Assembly: GCA_008508345.1 (NCBI GenBank)
Contig: QNGE01000870.1
Coordinates: 74,230-138,229, forward strand
From: Paragonimus westermani
Taxonomy: Eukaryota > Platyhelminthes > Trematoda > Plagiorchiida > Troglotrematidae
Reading direction: 5' to 3'
Length of the DNA: 64,000 nucleotides
The position numbers and the translations under genes are program-made. The first letter of the stretch is position 1. Every line of letters starts with the position of its first letter. Of this stretch, positions 54,331 to 64,000 are shown one piece after another. A model generated the notes under the pieces. That model was given only the letters and a program-made list of their open reading frames with translations, was not told the DNA's origin and searched no databases.

Positions 54331-55333
54331 TCTTCTATGCAGATGTCTTACTAACTACTTGAGGTTGCAATAAACCGACAGACTGACAACTCCAATTATA
54401 CATTGGATTACACGAATGTTGATGGAAAGGGAGCAGCTTTCATTCTTCCACTCCATTGGCGAGGTTGCAATTGAGGCAGATCCTCATAACGTGCCAAAAT
54501 TGCTGACAGCCACATGTTGCCGGCAACTAACACCTAGCTCCATTCATATATAATGTCTATAAAACCACAAATATCTTGTCTCGCGAGTTGTTCGAGGCCA
54601 AACAGAAATTGTTTATGCAGAAGTGAATAATTCAGTCGGTAAGTTTGAAAGATATACATGTATATTCGTAACCTCGAGCTGTATCCTTGATTGTTCTATG
54701 TCATGCCGAGTTTGTATGTGAGAGTCAGTTGCAGTGTCAAACATCGACTGGCAAAATAGTCCCATTTCTAGGCACTCACCACCATGCTGTAGTTATTGGC
54801 GTTACAGTGAACTTTACAACTGAATTGTAAGTTGGCCATTGAATGGGGAGGTGACGGTGTTCTAAGACAGTAGACGTCGCGTCGGCTCATTACTGCAATT
54901 TTCTCCAACGTTCAACACCCACGTCAAACCAAATATGATACGATAAACACATCTTCAGAATATTAATTGCGTGGAGTAACCAGCGTATGTAGTCCAGTGG
55001 TAATCGGTGACAAAATTGAAGTATTCCCTGCTACATTCCGACACCCTGAAACACTGATTCCACAATCCACAAACTACTTCGCTGTCTAAAAATGGCAGGA
55101 CTTGTCTACAATCAACTGCCTACAGACATGTTGTGCGATGACTTATGTTACCAGTTATAAAGTGAAACGGATCACATATAATAATAGGAAACTTGAAGTT
55201 TGCTGTACAAACAAAGAGCTTTGCAACACAGGCAGACAATGTACGTTATACCCAACCTAATTTTGCAAAAGTACCTTGCAACTTAAAAGTGCTGTCTGTA
55301 GCCGGAACAACCAAGCCCAGCATTTAAATGGTT

Positions 55334-55700
55334 TCACATAATATACATGCTGTATGCTGAATCACATATGGAGTTATCATTGGCATATACAATGTCAGTC
55401 GACTTATTGCCTGGCGAAAGTTCTATCCGAAGAGGGTTTGAGCCCCCGGATGCTTTTTCTCCAGTGTTCCCTACGGCGTAATTAAGTGGCATTTGTGGAA
55501 ATTGATACCTCTGTTGAACGCCATTCAAGAACGTTGACGCTTTGGAAGATTGGTTCAAACTGCTCCTAAAACGGTTTCAACTAATCTTCACAACATTGTG
55601 AACATCCAGCGTAAAGGAAACAGCTCCTAAAATCCGACTGACAATAAACATTTTGACACCTACATTTTATAATTATTCAATGAATCTATATGCGTATTTT
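55334..55700 (-). mobile_element. RT fragment of a second non-LTR family
   Basis: A 74-codon minus-strand open frame reads NGVQQRYQFPQMPLNYAVGN, EKASGGSNPLRIELSPGNKS and TDIVYANDNSICDSA. It follows the RT layout SGVRQGC.LSP.LFNYA(V/I)D...EKA....V.LSPG..LTDLDYADDIALL. The catalytic YADD reads YAND, so the first Asp is lost. The NYAV...EKA...LSPG signature differs from the FNFVIDDIL...LPG type of the other copies. Weak similarity continues to about 55700. Confidence 0.7.
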
Positions 55701-57712
55701 AAGACAACCATGGAGAAGCAGACATCTTTTCGGTGCACCAGCGGCCAGATAGCAGGCCCCTAGTTTTTAGCAATATGTGCTAGTCTCTGTGACCGATCAT
55801 ACGTCTTTAGGTCGCGGCAACTATGGGGTTTTTCAAAATGATGTCTGTTTCTAAACTCACTGAGAAAAAAATTTCAGTCTCACCAGAATTGAGGTGTTTT
55901 TCAGGAGCAGTCTCTTATCTGTGGATCTGTGTGGTAGGTAAGGTTTTCATACAGATCTTGCGTAGATCCCATCGCCGCTATAAAGCTGTAGAAGCGCTCA
56001 CCAACAGTGCCCGGCATGTGGTTCTCATGAGCTCGTCATTCTTCACGTGTAGACTACTGATATATTAAAATCGACCGAAAAATTGGTACAAATGATCCTT
56101 AGGCTTATATTACGATTGTTTTCAGGAGATAAAAAACTGGTTGTTATGGTGTGAAACTACGGATTTTTGGCAGGTTTCTGAAAATTTACTTACGTCTACC
56201 GCAACTTGAACAATTTTATGCGTGTTACATAGTTGTCTTTTGTGGCGTGTCAGCACCCCACAAATTGTTTGCAAGTTATGAACAATCTCAGTGTGTCAGT
56301 GCATCGCTCGTGAACATGCAGATTGAAGGTTTCTGTTTCAAATCGAAAGAATCAATGACCAACGAGCGCATTTGCGTCCGTACTTTTTCCATTTCACAAG
56401 GTCAAATATACCATGACTGCGTGCAGTTCTGACAGCCTCTGAACTACTACTTGTTGAAGAGGTAATGACTGTAAACTGAACTCTATTCACAGTTGTTCAT
56501 GAAGTTCTCATTTTCAGTCAACCCTTTCTGAACAGAAGCAGCATACTTTTGTTTCGCCTCCGCTAAATCTCACTGCTAGTTCATATTTGGTTACAGACCA
56601 CGCTTTCATGTGACGAGCATGTTGACCACTGAGCTGTTGATCCTACGTTACGCGCGAACGAATTATCATCTGCAAACTCTCGGCCAAATTAGCTCACGAG
56701 CAACGCACAGATTGCCCAACCAACTCAACTGGAGACAGTAAATCTGCTATCAACCCCACTCGATGACCCCGTTACCAGGACTCCACTCCAAGCTGAAATC
56801 ACAAACTTTTCGGAAATATTTTGGCTACTGTTACGTAGTGGGTGATTTGGTTTGAACAATTTGATTAAATAGGGCCTGTCTAGTTTGCGTAGCATGATCG
56901 TAATATACTGATAGACAGCCATTTACTGGGATCCAGCAGACCAATGTGGCCGTTCTTTGAGGCTAGTTCAAACCTCGGAAACCATACGAGTACAGAAGCT
57001 GACTTCATCAATTTTATGGGTGGCCAATCGAAAAGGAAGATTTATGAATCATGAACTAAGCACAATGGATTGTGTGGTCGCTGTGTGGGAGTATACAATA
57101 CCAGCCTGTGGAGGAATGTAAAAACTACATGGCGGCTGTTTAATAATGAGCTGTATCCATTAAAATGGTGAATATTGTACAAGTTAGTAACACACCTTGT
57201 GGATAATAGCCCAAAGCATTGTGAGGCTGATCGTAAAATCAGTTTATATGCACTGCACTCCTCCCACTGGCATCCTCCATCGCTGATCCCTACAAAAGAG
57301 CGGTCTGCATCCTCGCACCCACGATCAGCCCACTCTCCACCAACTATCCATCAGTAACCATAATAATCGAAGGTCAGTATTATATCTGTTATAGCCACCA
57401 ACGACAACGGATTGTAGAAAAACACGATGGGCACGTAATAATACACTGTATACCGTAAGTCAGGGATTGCATGGTGTTGTTAACAGGAGACAAAATTCAA
57501 AATATTAAAATACCACACACTTCTTTCAACTGCGTGCCTAAGTCAAGCAACCAATAGAGTGGATGCATGTATGGATTTATAAACAATGATGATACTGTCT
57601 GTTCCAGTTCAGCTTGCTGAGCTTCAAGTAATCTTGGTCGGGTGGCAAACAAGTAGCTAGCACGCTTCCTTCCAAGATGGGCTTCGGTATAATCAGAATT
57701 ATGACATAGCAT

Positions 57713-57750
57713 GTTTGAAGAAGGCCACCCGAGGTGACGAAAATGTACTG
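57713..57750 (+). ncRNA. Degenerate hammerhead-like motif related to the 19.2-kb ribozyme
   Basis: TTGAAGA, A, GGCCACC, CGA, GGTGAC, GAAA, then ATGTACTGTGTTAC aligns with the 19.2-kb core (CTGAGGA, A, GGCCACC, CGA, GGTGGTT, GAAA). The invariant first C of the core is T and one strand of stem II has lost a base, so it is probably inactive. No PLE coding sequence lies within several hundred bases. Confidence 0.4.
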
Positions 57751-59149
57751 TGTTACGGTTTACTGTTAACTTCACTTCATATGCACTTCGCTGGTTGAAA
57801 AAATCTGAAATACAATCTCCATACGTTCTAAGCAAACTTGCAAGAATTAAGCTCTTGATATTCCTCAACCAAGTAATGCATTTCCCCACATAATAATCTA
57901 AGAATTGAGGAAATCAAGCTGCATTATGTCGTATATGCCACTGTGGATCACGTTGTAGATTTACGAGTGCACAAAAGATCCCACTGTAGTAGTGTGTGCA
58001 AATGGGTGATTCTGTTTGTAGTCCCGTTGAGAGGCTCAAGTCGTGTATTGGTTTCTCGAATAAACAACCTCCGTGCCATCCGCCTTCTAGATTCACAACA
58101 CTAATACATCATCACACTCAAGTCAGAACACAGACGTGGAGTGCCGTCCCTCTATCGGTGCACAGCTTCCAAACTCCGCTAGTGCAATGAAAGCAGTAAA
58201 TAGCTCCGTCTGGGTGCACGGCAATCAATTCAGCATAACAAAGAGAGTTCACAGTTTATCTAACATTGTTAGCTTTGACCCTGGTAGCCCTGTCTGCTAA
58301 TATTGATGTGTCCTGAAACAGTTCAGGTGGGCAGTTTGTAGATACGGGTATTATAGATTACGCAGTGGTTGCTTCAACTGGCACCTGGTCAACCTTTGCG
58401 TGTAGATCCTAATTCTAGCCTGAAACTAGCGCTCGGTTCTTTGAACCTTCAAATATCTGTAGTTGTAATTGTGTAAATGAATGACGTGCAATTCAAGGTA
58501 TGGTTGTGAGAACTAATGAATATTCGGAACAGAAGTGTCAGATTGCGCTGTTCTCGCCAGATAGCTGTTTTGAGAGGACAGATTGATTGTAGACCAGAAG
58601 AGATGTAGTGCGCATATACACGTTAATTATGCACAACTATACAGAGTAGTGTGGGCGTGGAGTAACGGACAACCGTCTTTCATCATTTTCACTATACACA
58701 ACTTAACAACAGGCGGACTGCTAAAAAGAAGACCATAAAGCATGTCAGTTAATGTTTGAATCATGGGGTGATAAAAGATCATGGGTGACATCACGTGCAT
58801 AATTTATCTCATGAGACAGTTTACTTCCATCATCTTTTGGTATTCTCGGGAATGGTTAGGCACTCTTGTACTTTCTGAATAGCGGCCTTATAAAAATACA
58901 TTTCAGACCTACTCTGAGTGTTTTTGGGGCATGCTCGGCCGGTTGTATATGCTTTGATTAATAGTACAATGTTATACTAACGAAGATATTAATCCTCGGT
59001 GATCTTCTAGTTAAACACCGCACAAGTTTTCACTTTTACCTCAGCTGAACGTGTTGTTTGTGGTCTTAGATTGGATGCTTCTCATTAACACAAATGGAAT
59101 ACTCTTCACAGGTGGTCACAGCTCTCGCACTCCAGTAAGCTTTACGGCC

Positions 59150-59225
59150 AGTGGCATTTGAAGAGAGGCACTACACTCAAGGTTCGCTGCCGTCTTCGGT
59201 AGTGCATATAACTGTCAGACCGATA
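59150..59225 (-). repeat. tRNA-derived-SINE-like repeat, partial copy 3
   Basis: Plus-strand blocks AGGCACTACACTCAAGG, GTAGTGCATATAACTGTCAG and ACCG align loosely with the copies at 10.1 and 48.9 kb. The A-box end is missing. Confidence 0.3.
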
Positions 59226-62200
59226 TTAAAATTCTGATAACGCCTTCATGAAACAACTGTATTGATCACTGCGCCACTGACTTCGGATCAGGCAAGAGTG
59301 AAATTTCAAATACGAGCGTTCAGTCACATTCGTGAAACTCGGGTAAAGTTCTTCCTTTCACAAAAGTCTGACTGAGTGGTCTAGCCGAATACGAGAATCG
59401 CGTGTTCGATTTACATCAATTCTCATTATATGGAAATAGTGTGTTATTTGGACTGACGTTATATACAACAATAAAACCTATCTCACAAAGTTGAGCAATT
59501 TCGAAGCACTTGACCGATCCCAGCAGTTGCTTCCAGAGATACCACCAAACAGTCCTAACAAACGCTAACGAGAAGGTTAATTAAATTGCCTGCAGACATT
59601 CCAAGACATCATACTGAGAATGTGACTGTAGACAAAAAATAGTTGCGTCTGCACTAAGGTATTTTCTGATGGGCGGGCCTAGCACATGTACAGCACGATT
59701 CCAATTTGCGAAGTGATTTTCTGAAGAACCATGAATGTCAAACCTGACCTTCACCACAGCACTAAGGGACGGCCCGAAATTGTTCGTGGTCGGTTAACCA
59801 ACTTTGCGAACACAAACTGCAGCGTGACTTTCAAATAACCAAAATTCAACCGCTCCATAGCTTTGGCCGTTTGCATAATATGGCAAAATCAATCAGGTGT
59901 GGTGGGTTTCTGAAGTTTGGCCAACTTTTAAGCCATCGTCATCAGCTATTATATTGCTTAGGAGAGGTTTGTATAGCCAAAACCTCCTGTCGAAAATGAA
60001 CCCAACGAATTATCCAGGTATATTTTTGTTATCTTTCACGAGGTTGTGTTGAAAGAACTGCTCAAGAAAGTTTGGTTAAACTGTCTTATTAACTGTTTTC
60101 ATGTATACGTGAATTGTACCGATGATCAGATATCGAGAACTTGATCCATTCATTACCGTTCTCATCTAGCAGCAACGCCTTAGTTTCTCTAAATAGCTGT
60201 TGACATATCCGGTATGTAGATATTTGTTAATAATAGTAGCTACCGCATGTGTTATTCGTTCTATACGTTCTTTTATACCAAGATACGTGTTGATGGACCA
60301 CATCGTGTATTCACTCGAGGGTATGTATTTGTCCCATATAGATACAGTCTGCCTGAGTCCATGAGAATAAACTGCTACTGATTGTCCCGTTAAATATAAG
60401 CCTCGGTCCTAGTAGCCTCTTCTTTGGTAGCTAGTTATATTCACCAGTTCGTCTATTTTCTGACCCACAGCTCACCATATGTTTGAAGATGAGGGTTAAG
60501 GCTGCAGGTGACACAGTTAACAAACCAAGAGTAAAAGTGTATCACTATAACGGACAAAAAACAGTTTGTTTCCTTCCCACATTTGAGCAGCGTATGGTGA
60601 ACCCGAAATCCATAATATGAGATCACGCAGAATAATGAAACTGTTTTTGCTGTTGGCTTAGATTGGAACAAACAGAAGACAGGTAATTTATTCGCTGTAC
60701 GTGACCACGAGGTGCATCCCCGTAAGATTACTCAATCTCCTTAGGATTTTATTGGTCATTCGCCATCAGCCTCTTCTGTGTACCACATAAGAACTCGATG
60801 GTTACATCAAGCCTGCCTTTGTTTGCATAAGTTAGAACTGTACGAAGTGAATTACCAAATAGAATTCCGTGCCGGTTCCACTTTATTGTGTTCACTATAG
60901 CTATATAGTTAAAACTGAGTAAACAGCCTTTTCATGCCACTGATACAACAGTTATAATTTGTTGATAGTGTTCTCTAGCAGCGACTATCTAAACCGAGTT
61001 TTTACTACGGCAAACTGAAATTTTTATGATGGTAGGACGGATTGTTATAAAGTAGACTTCGGTACCACACATCAAGCTCATGGAGATTGTATCAGATAGA
61101 AGAAAGCTGGTGACTAACAATACGACAGTTCGGTTGCAACAATTACCTTAAGATTGCATTGGGCGGGCCGAATGCTTGCCAATCTTTTGGCCGTAAAAAG
61201 AATTACACTACAAGGGGGTCCTAAGATCAGCCGTAGGACAGTGAACGATTTTAATCACAGCGAAAGGGCCGGGCAACAACTTTGAACAAAATGACGTTTC
61301 ACTGAATGAAAATACAGTAAATATGAATGTAGTACTTAGGCCATCAGTTCGTACTGATTTCTGGAGCAACCTTTCGGGAGTAAAGTCCTTGAAAAAAAGC
61401 AGATCTGTTGTCTGCTAAGTGTCTGATGTGGGTTCAAGAAAACGTTGGTAGCCCACAAGGCATTGTTCGATTGGTGTTACTCATTGCCACCTTCGTTCCC
61501 AGTGGCACTGTCTTATATCTGCTGATCTAGGGGCCATCTTTGTGAAGCTACTGATTGGTAGTGTGAAAGCGACCAGCTAATATCAGCCAGTGACATTTTC
61601 CTTGACACCCAAGTTACACTGAATTAATTGAAGAACCTCGTCGTTCCTTGCAAGACACTGCGTAAACTCTCAAAACACAAAACTGGAATGATTATGGCTC
61701 TGCTTCTTCAAACTTATGCGATTTACTTAAAACAATTACCTCCTCATCAAGCTGAGTTCTAAAGTCCGTTCAATTAGGAAGATTACAAAATGGGGGAAAG
61801 GGAGGGAGCGATTCGCTAATTTCAGTCATGTACTGTGTTGTTAAAATATCTAAGATATTGACTTCAATTCAACCAAACAAATGGTGCGCTTGCCCCGTCT
61901 TATTTTCCGTAGTTTGTTAATCTTTATCATCCATAGTAATACCGGCATCAATTTTGCTAAGTGTGATTACCGTAATGTAATCACTTTCCAGTATATAATC
62001 ATAAAGCACTCTGGTTGTTGACCACACTTGCCAGATGCTCTGACACACATTCTGTGGTGGCCAACGCAAGTGATCCGTACCTCGGTAGAGCAGTAACAAC
62101 ATTTTAAGAAACACCTCCTCTGCAGCTAATAATGCATGTACCATTCAACTGCATAACTGTCTGTTTGCACAACTGAACTTCTTGCATCGATGAATGCTCA

Positions 62201-62462
62201 AGCTTTGCTTTCTTTAGTAAACGTCGTCTAGACTTCTGGTACCACTTATATCTCCCGTTCATTAGCCTTTTTTCTGGGGCAGGTTACTCCATAGAGAGGC
62301 TGCCTGTAAAATTGTGATCTTGAATAATAGACACATGTGGCTTTCCTGAGTCAAGACCGATTCGTGATAATTCTTACATTCATTTTGTAGTGGTCGGATC
62401 CTTTGGCATATCGTACGTCGTTGATGTAACTGAAGAAACTGCACACCTCTCCTAAATTACAG

Positions 62463-63281
62463 CCTCTTACGAAAGGAAGTACAACAGCTTAGTGACGTAA
62501 TTTTCGCATCTTTCTACGAACCCTGCAGACATAACCAAGGTTTCACTGAAGCACTGCATGGATTACCACTCCTACACTTAATTAGAGATCATGTGTTTGA
62601 TTCAACCGGTTTGCTTGGTGCTGATATGATTCGACAACTGCGAAACATTTACATCACTTACGTGATGGTCACTCAGACCATGTGCGTAGAACACGACCAA
62701 AAAATTGTGTTTCAACTAATTATAGCGAAGGACACCGAAATATTTCGAATTCGTTTACTAAATCACAAGCGATTCCCAATCCGTTGACCAACTCAACAAA
62801 GAAGTTTGGAAACACTATGTGCTTATTTGAGAATACACTGAATGAAATGGATGACTTATTAGTGCGAACACAGTCATCATTCGATTATTGAATCCCTGTC
62901 TGTTGATCATCGCCCGTATCTGTTGAAGAGAAAAGAAGAAAATGAAAGTTCATTATAGAAAAGACCGATAAATATCAAATCAATTTATCGTCACAGTTCT
63001 TTGCATAAAATAATCTTCGTCCGTCGGTAACACTGAAAACTTCTGTGATGTTTCTCGACAGGAATATACCTTATCACTGGGGTAACAGTAACGTACTCAC
63101 AAGAATATCTGCTAGCCTCGGCGCCAAAACATACTTGTTCAATGACAATATTTTTCTACAAACATTTCGTTCCTACATACGTCAATTCGTTGGTAAGAGA
63201 GCACTTTTGATGCCTAATCAAAAAATATTTATAGTCTTCCAGTCTGAGCTACTAGCAGCTTTGTTCATCGCACAAATGTGA
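62463..63281 (+). CDS. Unrecognised gene, probable 3' exons (62463-about 62681 and 63062-63281)
   Basis: Acceptor ATTACAG ends at 62462. The first base completes a codon, then LLRKEVQQLSDVIFASFYEP, GFTEALHGLPLLHLIRDHVF and GADMIRQLRNIYITY run open to 62787. This is compositionally protein-like, and its phase fits the phase-2 donor at 40652. The donor is uncertain (GTGCGT at 62682 gives phase 2). A second stretch follows the acceptor CTCGACAG at 63061: NIPYHWGNSNVLTRISASLG, then LQTFRSYIRQFV. It either ends at the stop at 63279-63281 or is spliced at GTAAGA (63193). No family was recognised. Joining it to 39829-40652 is inference. Confidence 0.45.
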
Positions 63282-63495
63282 CGAAGGTGATATGGCACAA
63301 TTCTACATATGGTTCTGATGGATACCTGGTCGTCACATTGGAGTGTATCGTTTTGCTAAAATACTTTACGCCTTCCTTACTACAAATCATGACATTCTTT
63401 AAAAAATTTCATGAAATCAAGTGTGTGCTCGAAGTTATGAACAAAACCACGCGATGCGAAGTTTAAAAATTGGAATGTCTAGGTACAGCATTCTG

Positions 63496-63501
63496 AATAA
63501 A
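63496..63501 (+). promoter_or_regulatory. AATAAA, possible poly(A) signal of the 62.5-63.3 kb gene
   Basis: It lies about 215 bp after the possible stop at 63281, which supports a transcript end here. AATAAA occurs by chance in AT-rich DNA, so the support is weak. Confidence 0.35.
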
Positions 63502-64000
63502 CGCATGTATAACTTTGCAACAGAAAAGTTAAGTATTTTGAAATTTAGAACTGTCAGACCCCTTCGGTTAAAAGACGAGCACTGGTAGTGTTTCGTATTA
63601 GGTCATCGATACCGAATAGCACGCAATACAAAATTCCCCAGTTAACGTTAACAATACTGTAGGGGACATGAACACAAAAGTGAACAAGTCAGGATTATCT
63701 GAATGACACCCACTAAATATTGGGCTCACGGCAGTCTAAGGTCCACAAACAACTGTTCCTGAACACAACATAGGTTTAAACTGGTTGCTCACAATGGCCT
63801 CAGCAAATTTTAAGAGTTGTTGGCTGTGATGACCCACTAAGATAATGGGATTCTACATTGCAATAAGAAAATGTTGATAAGAGAAATACTAATTCAGTCA
63901 GTGCGACACGAAAGGTACATTTGGAGTGGTCAGAACATGCTTGAAGACGAAGTAGGGTCTAGATTACTCTCTTGTTACACCGTATGAATTACAGACAAGG

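Larger units (their letters stand above)
55701..62462. other. Long unassigned stretch, possible intron
   Basis: Frames at 57497-57889 (-, 130 codons) and 61917-62144 (-, 75 codons) have no recognisable domain. The region holds the decayed hammerhead at 57.7 kb and the partial SINE-like copy at 59.2 kb. If the 39.8-63.3 kb gene is one unit, this is intron. Confidence 0.35.

Noticed and set aside
59370..59425. tRNA-Leu/Ser-like stretch (TGAGTGGTCTAGCCG...GTTCGATTT)
   Set aside because: Acceptor and anticodon stems could not be paired; more likely repeat debris.

Overview
The window looks like flatworm nuclear DNA, probably from a trematode, possibly a cestode. Genes are split by long introns (0.3 to 12 kb). 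The filler is decayed endonuclease-reverse transcriptase non-LTR retrotransposons and Penelope-like elements (PLEs) of the kinds common in flukes. There are no operons, bacterial signals or CRISPR arrays. Genus-level assignment is not possible from sequence alone. All family assignments below come from reading translations by eye; no database search was run.

Host gene 1 (1292-37329, + strand). Ten exons in consistent reading phase encode the C-terminal 490 residues of a lysosomal/endosomal ClC-7-type H+/Cl- exchanger. The 5' exons, including the gating-glutamate region, lie left of the window. The exons give the second half of the channel domain (GLFIP filter motif, helix R tyrosine) and both CBS domains. 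A poly(A) signal lies at 37556.

Introns of gene 1. Fragments of one endonuclease-RT family (order: APE-like endonuclease, linker, RT, C-terminal tail) lie at 1-1125 (-), 3790-4335 (+), 9150-9720 (-), 16340-17010 (+), 17070-18520 (-), 20920-21720 (-), 22130-22640 (+), 23230-24500 (+) and 33950-35020 (+). PLE fragments lie at 18803-19720 (-) and 27540-28100 (+). All are broken by stops and frameshifts.

Right half (37.6-64 kb). A second, unrecognised multi-exon gene is proposed on the + strand (39829-40652, then 62463-63281). Its proposed intron holds two or three decayed GIY-YIG tails (41.6-42.0, 46.0-46.3 and 47.7-48.0 kb, all -), an endonuclease-RT copy (48985-50010, +), the best-preserved PLE (52553-54190, +) and a fragment of another RT family (55334-55700, -).

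Most unusual points. (1) An 87-bp insert carrying a hammerhead-ribozyme core sits inside the GIY-YIG region of the minus-strand PLE, between perfect 11-bp direct repeats. It looks like a very small mobile ribozyme unit. (2) A 407-bp block is about 99.5% identical between two otherwise divergent RT relics 17 kb apart, which suggests gene conversion, recent duplication or an assembly artefact. (3) One element copy has lost the RT domain cleanly while keeping endonuclease, linker, tail and 3' UTR.
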